A stretch of 64,000 nt of DNA from an uncultured Desulfobacter sp. (GCF_963677125.1 NZ_OY781882.1:4672501-4736500); one strand, 5' to 3'. Counted from the stretch's first letter, positions 34,096 to 43,347 are shown. Notes: a model not told the origin generated them from the sequence alone. Made by a program: numbers and translations.

Positions 34096-36000
34096 ATGGA
34101 TTTAAAACAAGTCTGTCCTGAGAAGTTACTCACCGCACAAGCAAGTGTAAAAAAAATTAACAATGGTTCCCGGGTATTCATCGGTACAGGATGCGGAGAG
34201 CCCCAGCACCTGATTCGAGCCATGGTTGAGGATCAGTCTCTCCAGGATATTGTTGTATATCAAATGCTGTCAACCACCTTGGCGGAATATCTCAATGACG
34301 ACAATTTTTCGTCCCGGTTTTCCATTAAACTCTTTTTTATTTCCGTTCTTATGCGTAAATTTGCGTTTGAAGGAAAGATTGACTATATCCCGGCCTACCT
34401 GTCCCAGATTCCAAAGGTTTTCCGGAATAATGAAATCGGCCTTGATGTTGCCCTGGTTCAGGTGAGTCCTCCAGATGCTCATGGGTATTGTTCTTTGGGT
34501 ATTTCCGTGGATATCACCCTTTCAGGGATAAAAAATGCGCGGATGACCATCGCCCAGGTCAATCCCCAAATGCCTAGAACTTGGGGCGATTCTTTGGTGC
34601 ACATCGACGATATCGATTATTTAGTGGAATACGAAGAGGAGCTTTTAGAATCCCTGGCCAAGACAAAAAACCAAACCGTGGTCGAACGTATCGGCCATTA
34701 TGTCAGCCAGCTGGTGGATGACGGTTCCACCCTGCAGATCGGTTTCGGGCATCTTCCGCATGCCATCATGCCTTATCTGGCCGGGAAAAAAGACCTTGGT
34801 ATACATACCCAGGTGATCACGGACGGCCTTCTGCCTTTGTTTAAACAGAAGGTCATTACCAACCGCAAAAAAAATTTTCTCCCAGAACGGGCTGTTGCGT
34901 CCCTGTGCATGGGATCAAAGGAATTATATAGATATATAGCCGACAACCCTATGTTTTATTTCAGGTCCTCTGAATTTGTGAACGATCCCAATGTTATCGC
35001 CAGAAATGATAACCTGATCTCCATCAGTTCGGCTTTGGAGGTGGATCTGACAGGGCAGATATGCACAGACTCAAAAGGATATCTGTTTTATTCGGGCATC
35101 GGTGACCAGGTGGATTTTATCAGGGGGTCTGCCATGTCTAAAGGTGGGTTTTCCATTGTTATCATCCCATCCACGGCCCAGAACGGCCAGGTCTCCAGGA
35201 TTGTGACGCATTTAAGCGAAGGGGCAGGCGTGGCAACTACCCGGGGAGACATTGACCTTGTGGTCACTGAATACGGTATTGCAGAAATTCGGCGGAAAAG
35301 CATTTTCCAGCGGGTTATGGAATTGGCCCAGATTGCCCATCCCAAATTCCGTAAGGAGCTTATTGAACAGGCCAAACAGCGTCATTATATTTTCAGCGAC
35401 CAGTTGCCGCCTACAAACCAGGACCTGCTGTTTCTGGTTGCATATAAATACAATATGCTTTTGCCCAGCGGAAAACAGTTAGAAGTCCGGCCACTTCAGC
35501 CTTCGGATGAATTCGAGTCAAGAAATTTTTACTATTCCCTCCAGGAAGATTCCATCTATTTTAGATTTTTCAACCGGCGCAAAGTGTTCTCAAGGCGGAT
35601 GCTTCAGCAGATGTGGGCCCAGGTCGATTACAGTCGGAATATGACCCTGATTGCCCTTATGCAGCAGGGCAAACGCAAACAGATTGTGGCGGTCGCGTCT
35701 TACGCAGAAGTGGACCCTAAGAATGCAGAAGTGGCATTTTTGGTGCAAGAGGAATTGCATGGTCAGGGAATTGCCACCTTTATGCTGAACTGCCTTGAAA
35801 AAATTGCTCGGAAGAACAATTATTCCGGTTTCACAGCCCTTGTCTTAGCCGAAAATCGGAAAATGATCAGCGTGTTTAAACACACCTATCCCCACGCAGA
35901 ATTTGTACGGGGGGAAAGTGGCGAAATTGAAGTGGCCATGCCCTTTGACATGATTGGAAAGCCAAATATGGATGATGATAACGAGCAGCTGCTGGAATAA
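34096..36000 (+). CDS. Acetyl-CoA hydrolase/transferase fused to GNAT acetyltransferase
   Basis: The 634-residue product joins a class I CoA-transferase domain (about 1-450) to a GNAT N-acetyltransferase domain (about 455-620). The first carries the family motifs LQIGFGHLPHAIM (213-225), ISSALEVDLTGQ (310-321) and EYGIAEIRRKS; the second has the acetyl-CoA loop EELHGQGIATFML. The first domain should move CoA between acyl groups and acetate or a similar acid; the second may acetylate a protein lysine or small amine. This fusion is known in several anaerobes, but the physiological role is unclear. A truncated acyl-CoA synthetase lies next to it in convergent orientation. Confidence 0.88.
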   Translation: MDLKQVCPEKLLTAQASVKKINNGSRVFIGTGCGEPQHLIRAMVEDQSLQDIVVYQMLSTTLAEYLNDDNFSSRFSIKLFFISVLMRKFAFEGKIDYIPAYLSQIPKVFRNNEIGLDVALVQVSPPDAHGYCSLGISVDITLSGIKNARMTIAQVNPQMPRTWGDSLVHIDDIDYLVEYEEELLESLAKTKNQTVVERIGHYVSQLVDDGSTLQIGFGHLPHAIMPYLAGKKDLGIHTQVITDGLLPLFKQKVITNRKKNFLPERAVASLCMGSKELYRYIADNPMFYFRSSEFVNDPNVIARNDNLISISSALEVDLTGQICTDSKGYLFYSGIGDQVDFIRGSAMSKGGFSIVIIPSTAQNGQVSRIVTHLSEGAGVATTRGDIDLVVTEYGIAEIRRKSIFQRVMELAQIAHPKFRKELIEQAKQRHYIFSDQLPPTNQDLLFLVAYKYNMLLPSGKQLEVRPLQPSDEFESRNFYYSLQEDSIYFRFFNRRKVFSRRMLQQMWAQVDYSRNMTLIALMQQGKRKQIVAVASYAEVDPKNAEVAFLVQEELHGQGIATFMLNCLEKIARKNNYSGFTALVLAENRKMISVFKHTYPHAEFVRGESGEIEVAMPFDMIGKPNMDDDNEQLLE

Positions 36001-36004
36001 GAAT

Positions 36005-36445
36005 TTATTTGTTTTTTTTGCTTAATTCGGGAAAGTCCCAGTAAAAATACTCTTTGATGGGCGCTTCTTCAATCTCTTGGCTTCCCCGCCGATCCGCTTC
36101 GGTATCCTGCAAGTCAATGCGACGAATTTTTCCGGAAATGGTTTTGGGTACTTTATCAACAAATTCAATGATCCTGAGCATCTTAAATTTGGATAGAATA
36201 TTCATGGTGTGTTTGAACAGCGCCAGGGCCAATTCCCTGCTGCCGGTTTCACCCGGGCTGAGAATAACATAGGCTTTGACCAGCTTGTACCTTTTGGGGT
36301 CAGGGGTTCCAACAACCGCGGCCTCGTCTACGCTAGGGTGTTCCAAAAGGGCGCTTTCCACTTCAAAGGGGCCGATGCGATAATCGCTTGATTTAATAGC
36401 ATCATCGTTCGGCATCCGGTTGATTTGTTCGTTAAGCTCTTTCAT
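36005..36445 (-). pseudogene. C-terminal fragment of an acyl-CoA synthetase
   Basis: The 146-residue frame contains only the C-terminal AMP-binding subdomain of an acetyl/medium-chain acyl-CoA synthetase: IKSSDYRIGPFEVESALLEH, VVGTPDPKRYKLVKAYVIL and the catalytic lysine motif PKTISGKIRR. About 400 N-terminal residues are missing; the sequence before IKSS is unrelated. Residue G of the normal SSGYRIG is D here. It has an ATG with GGAG 13 bases upstream, so a short protein could still be made. A deletion remnant is the simplest explanation. Confidence 0.75.
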
Positions 36446-36588
36446 ACTTTAGGAAACACTCCTTGCAATCGAATTTAATCTTGTTGTATAGCAGATCAAA
36501 AAAATACTGATTCTATAAAGGATCTCCCCCGGGTTTGTCAAAATATTTAATTGATCAAGGTTTATAAATTAAGGAGAACCATCCCCAA

Positions 36589-37575
36589 ATGGCAGATAGT
36601 TGCCCCTGTTTGATATTGGCCCCCCTGCAGGGTGTTACCGATGTGGTGTTCAGACAGACGTACGTACAGCATTTTACCGGTATTGACCAGGCCATGGCCC
36701 CGTTTATCTCCACCATGAGCAGCAGGCGACTGAAACCGTCCAGGCTCAAAGACGTAGATCCGGAACTGAACAAAGCACTGCCTGTCGTCCCCCAGATCCT
36801 GGGAAATCAGCCGGATGATTTTATCTATCTTGGGGATTACCTTTTTGACATGGGCTATGCCCAGGTGAACTGGAACCTTGGGTGCCCCCATTCAAAAATT
36901 GCAAAAAAAATGCGGGGATCGGGCCTTTTATCACACCCGGATAAAATAGATGCCTTCCTGGCCCGGGTAATCCCAGCTATGAAACCTGCTTTAAGCGTTA
37001 AAATCCGTCTGGGACGTAAAAGCAAAGAAGAGATCCGGGATTTGATTGAAATGTTTAATCGCCACAAACTTGACGAAATCATCCTGCATCCCAGAACCGG
37101 GGAGCAAATGTATACAGGGCTTGCTGATGTTGATGCCTTTGAACGGGCAATGAACAACTGTATCCATCCCATGGTCTATAACGGGGATATTGTGGACACG
37201 GTATCATGGGAAAGAATCCGGCTGCGCTTTCCGGGGATCAGTCGATTCATGATCGGAAGAGGTATTCTTTCCAATCCCTTTTTGCCCGAGCAGATCAAGG
37301 GCGTGAACATCGATTCCCAAAACACCGAACCCCAGGTACGTGAACGATTAAAAAATTTTCATGCAGATCTTTTTAATCGTTACAAACAGGTCTTTTCAGG
37401 CCCGGGGCACCTTATCGGAAGAATGAAAGGTTTTTGGGGCTATTTGGGCCCCTCTTTTGAAAACAGCAAAAAACCGTTAAAAAAATTGCTCAAGTCAAAT
37501 TCAGAACAAGACTATTTAGATAGGGTCTGTGAATTTTGGGAAATGAAGTTAAGATTTTGTCCGGGCCCTAAATAA
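36589..37575 (+). CDS. tRNA-dihydrouridine synthase family protein, DusC-like
   Basis: The 328-residue product is an FMN enzyme of the Dus family that reduces uridine in the tRNA D-loop. APLQGVTD opens the TIM barrel, the catalytic cysteine lies in WNLGCPHSKIAKKMRGSG, and HPRTGEQMYTG plus MIGRGILSNPF bind FMN and tRNA. The ALG... start and spacing resemble DusC more than DusB, and a DusB is encoded elsewhere in the window. AAGGAGAACC lies upstream of the ATG. Confidence 0.85.
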   Translation: MADSCPCLILAPLQGVTDVVFRQTYVQHFTGIDQAMAPFISTMSSRRLKPSRLKDVDPELNKALPVVPQILGNQPDDFIYLGDYLFDMGYAQVNWNLGCPHSKIAKKMRGSGLLSHPDKIDAFLARVIPAMKPALSVKIRLGRKSKEEIRDLIEMFNRHKLDEIILHPRTGEQMYTGLADVDAFERAMNNCIHPMVYNGDIVDTVSWERIRLRFPGISRFMIGRGILSNPFLPEQIKGVNIDSQNTEPQVRERLKNFHADLFNRYKQVFSGPGHLIGRMKGFWGYLGPSFENSKKPLKKLLKSNSEQDYLDRVCEFWEMKLRFCPGPK

Positions 37576-37679
37576 TATTTGCCTCATGTTGTGGGTTACA
37601 GCCCGGTCACGGTAACGTAACAAAAGTTTTCCGGGCTGCAAGCTTGAATCTGGGGCAAGACTGTTATGAACTCTTCGGA

Positions 37680-39194
37680 CTATTCCGCAATATTTAAAGA
37701 GGATGGCAAAAATTCATCTTCATCTTCATTGCTTTGTGTCCGGCAAAGGTCCTGGGCTTTATCAAATTCGGCAAGTGTAGCGTCACACGGTTTTTCAGTC
37801 ACCAGGCTCACAGAAACAATGGAAATGGTCGCAAGTAAAAATCCAGGCAGCAATTCATAAAAGTACTCACCCTCAATGGTGACAAAATTTTTAACAATAA
37901 CAATGGTCACGGCCCCTGTAACCATTCCTGCCAGAGCCCCGTATCTTGTCATCCCCCGCCAGAGCAAAGATAGTATAATCAAAGGCCCGAAGGCCGCACC
38001 GAATCCGCCCCAGGCATAGCCCACCATGGCCAGGATACTGCCTGAATCGTTTGAGGCAATCAAAAAGGCCAGCAGAGCAAAGCCCAAAACGCCGAACCGA
38101 CTGATCCAGGCCCGGGTTTGGTCTTTGGTATGTTCAAAAAAAGGAAGATCTTCTGTCAGCGCCGAGGTCAGGACCAACAGCTGTGAATCCGCCGTGGACA
38201 TGACTGCTGCCAGGACCGCCGCCAGAATAAAACCACTGAAAACCGGATGTAACAATGCCGTTGTCAGTGCAAGAAAAATACGCTCGCTGTTGCCGCTGGA
38301 GCCAGCGATCCCTTCCATGGGATGAATCGCATTGTATCCGATTCCCACAAGGCCGATTATGGATGCCAGGACAAGGCAGATCAGCATCCAAGACGTGCCG
38401 ACTCGCCTGGCCTTGGGCACGGATTCCACACTGTCGATCCCGATAAACCGGGACAGGATGTGGGGCTGGCCAAAATATCCGAAACCCCAGGCACAAAGGG
38501 ATGCCCCTGTGATCCAAGAGGTTGAAAAGGAAAATGCTTCGGGACGGATGGCGGTAATATCCACCCCGGATCCGGAGACTGCGGTGAAGGCCATGATGCA
38601 GCAGAATACCAGGGCGGCCAGCATGAGAAGCCCCTGGATTAAATCTGTCCAGCACACGGCAAGATATCCGCCCAAAAAGGTGTAGGACACCACCACAAAG
38701 GTGGTGATTATAAGGGCGGTCTCTTCGGACGCCCCAAAGCTATGGGCAAATAAAAGAGTGCCGCCTTTAAGTCCGGAGGCAACGTATAAGGTGAAAAAAA
38801 TCAGAATAACAACGGCGGAGACGATTTTAAGCAGGCCGGAATTGTCGTCAAACCGTTTGGAAATAAACTTGGGAAGGGTAACCGCGTTCATTCGTTCAGT
38901 CATCGCTCTCAGGCGTGCCGCCACAACAAGCCAGTTGATGTAAGCACCTGCGGCAAGTCCGAGGGAAATCCAGAACCCACCGATTAACCCCTTTGCAAAC
39001 ACAGCCCCGGGCAATCCAAGTAAGAGCCAGCTTGACATGTCTGAGGCGCCGGCGCTGATCGCGGTAGTGACTGGGCCAAGTGTCCGGCCACCGATCAAAA
39101 AATCTTCATTGTTACTTGTCCGTTTCATCGAGACATAGCCAATGCCCAGCATCAATAATAAATACAGGCCAAACTGAAAATATAAAATTTCCAT
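37680..39194 (-). CDS. putP: Sodium/proline symporter PutP
   Basis: The 504-residue product is a sodium:solute symporter with about 13 membrane helices. Signature regions include GGRTLGPVTTAISAGASDMSSW near the N-terminus and STADSQLLVLTSAL near residue 335, both close to PutP of E. coli. It imports proline with Na+. It is convergent with the DusC-like gene. An upstream 35-base palindrome at 39301-39335 may be its operator. Acidic residues end the protein (NEDEDEFLPS). Confidence 0.9.
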   Translation of the reverse strand: MEILYFQFGLYLLLMLGIGYVSMKRTSNNEDFLIGGRTLGPVTTAISAGASDMSSWLLLGLPGAVFAKGLIGGFWISLGLAAGAYINWLVVAARLRAMTERMNAVTLPKFISKRFDDNSGLLKIVSAVVILIFFTLYVASGLKGGTLLFAHSFGASEETALIITTFVVVSYTFLGGYLAVCWTDLIQGLLMLAALVFCCIMAFTAVSGSGVDITAIRPEAFSFSTSWITGASLCAWGFGYFGQPHILSRFIGIDSVESVPKARRVGTSWMLICLVLASIIGLVGIGYNAIHPMEGIAGSSGNSERIFLALTTALLHPVFSGFILAAVLAAVMSTADSQLLVLTSALTEDLPFFEHTKDQTRAWISRFGVLGFALLAFLIASNDSGSILAMVGYAWGGFGAAFGPLIILSLLWRGMTRYGALAGMVTGAVTIVIVKNFVTIEGEYFYELLPGFLLATISIVSVSLVTEKPCDATLAEFDKAQDLCRTQSNEDEDEFLPSSLNIAE

Positions 39195-39300
39195 AATTCT
39201 CCATTTCTTTGTCGTTTTTAACTGTTTTTATTTTTTGGGCTGATCATTTTTTATGACAGCCAATACCTTGTAAAGCTCCTTTTCGATGTTCAATAATGTA

Positions 39301-39335
39301 AATACGTCACAATGGTTTAACCATTATGACGTATT
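39301..39335. promoter_or_regulatory. Palindromic operator-like site upstream of putP
   Basis: AATACGTCACAATGGTT (39301-39317) and AACCATTATGACGTATT (39319-39335) are inverted repeats with one mismatch around a single central base. There is no T tract, so a terminator is unlikely. The site is about 107 bases before the putP start, which suits a dimeric or tetrameric regulator. Confidence 0.5.
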
Positions 39336-39372
39336 GTGCTATCCTATTCGTTCCAAGTTCGTCAAGTTTTTT

Positions 39373-39537
39373 TTATAACGGCCATGGGCTCACATGATTT
39401 TTCACCATGGTTCAGGCGACAATGACAGTTATGAGGTGCGTGTCGGTTCTGCAGACTTTTTTTTAACCGTTACGGGATAGTTCGGCTTATCAGCACCTAT
39501 ACGCAACCCACAACAAAACATGAACGTAAATTACTAA
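39373..39537 (+). repeat. Dispersed intergenic repeat, split copy D
   Basis: The left part has TATAACGGCCATGGGCTC (39373-39391) and the right part TTATCAGCACCTATACGCAACCC then CAACAAAACATGAACGTAA, here shortened to their cores. Together they match copy A with about 90 bases inserted between the two halves. Confidence 0.55.
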
Positions 39538-39611
39538 CTAATTTGGAAATTATATACGAAGATTCATCCGGAACCGGATACGATATCTGACAGAAATTTT
39601 AGAATATTTAC

Positions 39612-41612
39612 TTAAATGGAGATAGCTGCCTCATAGCCACCATGCACCGCATCAAAGGCTGTCCCTATCTTTAAGGCGTCACCGGCCACACGGTGATCAA
39701 TACCGAGCTTTTTAGCAATCTGTGCCAATGGGTTGTAAGATACAGCGCCTGCAGCCACCACAACAGTGTCAAAGTCCATGACATTTATTTTGCTACCCTT
39801 TTCGATTTCAATGCCTGTTTCCGTGATTCGCAACACTTTTGCGCCGGTCACGGTTTCCACATTAAAACGCCTGAGATCCTGCATCATCCCCCATCGGGTT
39901 GATTTACCGATATCCTTTCCAATGCGATCTGTCATTTCAATGAGACACACTTTTTTGCTGCCTCGGGTGGCCATGTTAAATAGGACTTCCGGGGTTTCGG
40001 CTTTGTTCACCAGCAGAAATTTGATGGTTTCCGCCGGCATGGTGCCTTTTTGTGCAAGGAATAATGCCGTTTCAACCCCCACAGCCCCGCCACCGATGAT
40101 AGCCACATTTTTGCCGGTTTTTACCTTGTTTTCAAGAACATCCCAGGCCCCGGCCACATGGGGAAGATCCATGCCGGGAATGGGTGGTTCAAGGGGGCGC
40201 CCGCCTGTGGCAAGGATCAGGGTATCAGGTTTTTCTTTTAAAATCAGGGATTCGCCCACCTTGCAGTTCAAGACAACGGGGATCTTTGCCACAGAAAGCT
40301 GATATTCAAGGTCGTTTGAAAAACGGGCGAATGCGTCCCTGCCCGGAGGCGCTGCAGCCAAGTGGAGTTGACCGCCCAATCGCCCGGCACTTTCATACAG
40401 GGTGACATCACTCCCACGTTTGGCACAGGTCAGCGCGGCCGTCATCCCGGCAGCTCCGCCGCCAATCACCATCACTTTTTTCCCTGTGCCAATTTTGCGT
40501 AATTTTTTTTTATACTCATGACCGGCCAATGGGTTGCAAAGGCATTCCACATGTTTGAGTTTGAACAGGTTGTCAAGACATCCTTGGGCACAGGCAATGC
40601 AATGAACAATTTCCTTTTCTCTGCCTTCACGGGCTTTTTTCGGCAGATCCGGGTCGGCGATCATACTGCGCCCCATGGCAACCATGTCACAAAATTTTTG
40701 ATCAATCATCTCCCTGGCGGTTTCAGGGTCATTAATTCTGTGGCTTGCGATCACAGGGACATCTACCGCAGCCCGGATATCCCGGGCAAGATAGCCAAAT
40801 GCGCCTCTGGGTACCTGGGCTACAATCTGGGGTACCCGGGCCTCATGCCAGCCCACATTAATACATAGGGCATCCACAGGCCCTTTGGACAATTGTTTTG
40901 CATATTCAATAAGATCCCATCGGTCATTGCCGCCCGGCATAAAATCATTGCCGTTCATTCTCACGATCAAGGGATAGTCATCTCCCACGGCATCCCGAAC
41001 CGCCTGGGCCACTTCCAAACCAAACCGCATGCGGTTTTCACGGCTGCCTCCATATTCGTCGGTGCGCTGGTTGGTCAGCGGAGACAAAAATTCGGAGATC
41101 AGATATCCTGTGCCTGATAAAATTTCCACTGCATCAACCCCTGCCTTTTTTACCCGGGCTGCCGCATGTGCAAAGGATTTAATGGTTTGCTGTATTTCGC
41201 TGATTTCAAGGGCTCTGGGGGTCTCCTTTGTCATCTTGGAAGCAACGGCAGACGGGGCCACGGGCTGCTTGCCATTGAGCAGGAATGAAAAATTATACCG
41301 GCCGGCATGATTAATCTGAATTGCGCATAGGCTTCCATTTTTTCGGATGGTATCAGCCAGCCGGGCCAGTCCCGGAATAAATTTATCATCATGGGCACCA
41401 ATGTTCTGGGTGTTGCCGGACAGTTCGTCCACCGTGGCATACCCAACGCAGATCATACCCGGTCCGCCTTGGGCCCGCCTTGCGTAAAATTCAACGATTT
41501 GATCAGTCACTTCAAAATTATGTGCCATGCCTAGATGCATGGCCGGCATATAAATTCTGTTGGGAATGCTCAATTGATTGATTTGGATGGGATCAAACAG
41601 GGGATCTGTCAT
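39612..41612 (-). CDS. FAD/FMN iron-sulfur oxidoreductase, old yellow enzyme family
   Basis: The 666-residue product has an N-terminal FMN barrel (NADH:flavin oxidoreductase, about 1-330), the [4Fe-4S] motif C-x2-C-x3-C-x11-C in CIACAQGC (about 340-360), and a C-terminal FAD/NAD domain with VMVIGGGAAGMTAAL (about 380) and VAIIGGGAVGVETAL (about 505). This is the architecture of 2,4-dienoyl-CoA reductase and trimethylamine dehydrogenase. It reduces an enone or similar substrate with NAD(P)H; the substrate is unknown. The sigma-54 regulator gene ends 22 bases upstream, so the two are cotranscribed. Confidence 0.88.
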   Translation of the reverse strand: MTDPLFDPIQINQLSIPNRIYMPAMHLGMAHNFEVTDQIVEFYARRAQGGPGMICVGYATVDELSGNTQNIGAHDDKFIPGLARLADTIRKNGSLCAIQINHAGRYNFSFLLNGKQPVAPSAVASKMTKETPRALEISEIQQTIKSFAHAAARVKKAGVDAVEILSGTGYLISEFLSPLTNQRTDEYGGSRENRMRFGLEVAQAVRDAVGDDYPLIVRMNGNDFMPGGNDRWDLIEYAKQLSKGPVDALCINVGWHEARVPQIVAQVPRGAFGYLARDIRAAVDVPVIASHRINDPETAREMIDQKFCDMVAMGRSMIADPDLPKKAREGREKEIVHCIACAQGCLDNLFKLKHVECLCNPLAGHEYKKKLRKIGTGKKVMVIGGGAAGMTAALTCAKRGSDVTLYESAGRLGGQLHLAAAPPGRDAFARFSNDLEYQLSVAKIPVVLNCKVGESLILKEKPDTLILATGGRPLEPPIPGMDLPHVAGAWDVLENKVKTGKNVAIIGGGAVGVETALFLAQKGTMPAETIKFLLVNKAETPEVLFNMATRGSKKVCLIEMTDRIGKDIGKSTRWGMMQDLRRFNVETVTGAKVLRITETGIEIEKGSKINVMDFDTVVVAAGAVSYNPLAQIAKKLGIDHRVAGDALKIGTAFDAVHGGYEAAISI

Positions 41613-41634
41613 TGTGCACCCTTTATGTTTGGCG

Positions 41635-43038
41635 TTAATCTTTTTTTAGTGGGATGTCCCATTTTTTCATGTACTTCCAGACAAGGGTCCGGCTTTTTCC
41701 AAGTTGCCTTGCCACCTCAGCCTTGTTCCAGTTGCAGGCATCCAGAAGCGACACTAGACGCTCCCGAGTCAAAGGGGCCGGAGAAAAGGAAGGTTGATGT
41801 GAGAATGAATCGTTTCCTGGCGGCGATGCAGTATGAGATTGGTTGTTACTGCAAACCTCATCAGGTAGATCTGCGCAAGTTATTTCCCGGGTACGGCAGA
41901 GCACAAATCCATGGGCAATGGCGTTTTCCAGTTCCCGTACATTTCCCGGCCATGGATAGGCCATCAGTGCTTTCATGGCGTCAGGGGTTACATTACAGAT
42001 GTCCATGTCCTCGTGTTTATTACCCTTTTCAATAAAGCTGCGGACCAGCAACGGTATATCCTCCAGCCGCTGCCGCAACGGCGGAAGCCGGATAGGAAAC
42101 ACCTTAAGTCGGTAGTACAAATCCTCGCGAAACATGCCCTCCCGGGTGAGGGTGCTTAAATCTTTATGGGTGGCAGCAATAATCCGGATGTCGATTTTCT
42201 TTTTCCGGGTATCCCCCACCCGCTCAATTTCCCTCTCTTGAAGCACCCGCAGCAGTTTTACCTGCATATACGGCGTAAGTTCTCCGATTTCATCAAGAAA
42301 TATGGTGCCGGTGTCTGCCTGCTCAAACCGCCCTATCCGGTCTTTATGCGCACCGGTAAACGCCCCTTTAACATGCCCGAATAACTCACTTTCCAGCAGC
42401 GTTTCGGACAGTGCCGAGCAGTTAACCGTTACCAGAGGCCGTTGCCCCCCGGCCGCCTCATAGTGGATGGCCCGGGCCACAAGCTCTTTGCCTGTGCCGC
42501 TTTCCCCCTGAATCAGGATGGTGGCCCGACTGTCTGCTGCCGCCCGGATGGCATGGAACACCTTTTCCATGGCTGCTGATTTTCCAATGATATTGCCAAG
42601 GGCGTAACGTTTTTTAAGTTCCTGTTTGGCAGAGGCCTCCCGGGCCTTTATGGCTTTGATTTCCGTCAAGTCTGTCAAGGTTTCCACAATGCCCAGCACG
42701 TTATTTTTTTCATCCCGGACCAATCGGGCATTTTTAATGACCGGAACATCATACCCGTCCTTGTGCCGGATAAAGCATTCTTTGGCTTCTGCTTGACCTT
42801 GTGTCAGCACCTTGCATTGGGATATATCCATCGGTTGTGTCTGATCATAACATCGGCTGCATTTGATCAGACCGCATTGTTGCCCCACAGCCTGTTCGGC
42901 GGTGTAGCCGCTGATTTTTTCCATGGCCCGGTTCCAGGCTGTAATGATACCGTCCTGGTCCAAAGTGAACAGCCCTTCAGCCATAGCATCTAAAATATGG
43001 TTTAAAAAATTGAGGTTCCAGATTCCGTGGTTTTTCAC
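41635..43038 (-). CDS. PAS-domain sigma-54 activator
   Basis: The 467-residue product has an N-terminal PAS domain (about 10-125), AAA+ sigma-54 domain (Walker A GESGTGKELVARA near 173, GAFTGAHKDRIG) and a Fis-type helix-turn-helix EVARQLGKSRTLVWKYMK. The PAS domain holds four clustered cysteines, C55, C60, C63 and C75, that could bind a metal, cluster or haem and sense redox state. It probably activates the promoter at 43332-43347 that heads its own transcript and the following oxidoreductase gene. Confidence 0.88.
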   Translation of the reverse strand: MKNHGIWNLNFLNHILDAMAEGLFTLDQDGIITAWNRAMEKISGYTAEQAVGQQCGLIKCSRCYDQTQPMDISQCKVLTQGQAEAKECFIRHKDGYDVPVIKNARLVRDEKNNVLGIVETLTDLTEIKAIKAREASAKQELKKRYALGNIIGKSAAMEKVFHAIRAAADSRATILIQGESGTGKELVARAIHYEAAGGQRPLVTVNCSALSETLLESELFGHVKGAFTGAHKDRIGRFEQADTGTIFLDEIGELTPYMQVKLLRVLQEREIERVGDTRKKKIDIRIIAATHKDLSTLTREGMFREDLYYRLKVFPIRLPPLRQRLEDIPLLVRSFIEKGNKHEDMDICNVTPDAMKALMAYPWPGNVRELENAIAHGFVLCRTREITCADLPDEVCSNNQSHTASPPGNDSFSHQPSFSPAPLTRERLVSLLDACNWNKAEVARQLGKSRTLVWKYMKKWDIPLKKD

Positions 43039-43092
43039 ACTGCTCCTATATCGTTACGGTTCGACACCGGAAAATGATAGAGTAACGCTACG

Positions 43093-43108
43093 TAACAATC
43101 AATTGTTA
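43093..43108. promoter_or_regulatory. Short palindrome upstream of the PAS regulator
   Basis: TAACAATCAATTGTTA is a perfect 7+7 palindrome with a two-base centre, 55 bases before the regulator start. It could be an operator in the small-peptide/regulator leader. Confidence 0.3.
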
Positions 43109-43164
43109 TCCTCAAACGGATTATTTTTTTTCTTTTTGTCTGTCACCTGACAGGCATTACGCAT

Positions 43165-43251
43165 TCAGGTGGAAATACCTATTTTAGGAAGAATATAAAT
43201 TTGGAGCAGCAGATAAACGGCAACAAAACCGATCATAATTAAAAATTCCAT
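43165..43251 (-). CDS. 28-residue membrane peptide
   Basis: An ATG at 43249-43251 opens 28 codons ending in TGA at 43165-43167. The product begins MEFLIMIGFVAVYLLLQ and ends LPKIGIST, one hydrophobic helix followed by a short tail with a proline-lysine-x-glycine turn. A strong binding site AAAGGAGAT lies six bases before the ATG, and a consensus sigma-54 promoter lies about 70 bases upstream. Codons are normal. I do not recognise a named family, but similar one-helix peptides next to regulators or transporters are plausible. It stands first in the transcript of the PAS regulator and oxidoreductase. Confidence 0.65.
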   Translation of the reverse strand: MEFLIMIGFVAVYLLLQIYILPKIGIST

Positions 43252-43331
43252 TGACCATCTCCTTTAACATTAAAATTAATCAGGTCCATTGTGCTCATTT
43301 TTAAAATATAAGCGCTACAGTCTCAATGTAC

Positions 43332-43347
43332 AGCAATCAATATGCCA
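43332..43347 (-). promoter_or_regulatory. Sigma-54 promoter for the peptide-regulator-oxidoreductase transcript
   Basis: The minus-strand sequence TGGCATATTGATTGCT has all strongly conserved sigma-54 bases and GG-N10-GC spacing. The predicted start near 43320 lies 70 bases before the peptide ATG. Confidence 0.75.

Larger units (their letters stand above)
39195..39611. other. Intergenic region between putP and oxidoreductase
   Basis: No gene is supported. The region contains a long near-perfect palindrome (39301-39335) and a diverged dispersed repeat copy (39373-39537). Confidence 0.5.

Noticed and set aside
37599..37638. Inverted repeat CAGCCCGG / CCGGGCTG between dus and putP as terminator.
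   Set aside because: The stem is only 8 bases with a 24-base loop and no T tract.
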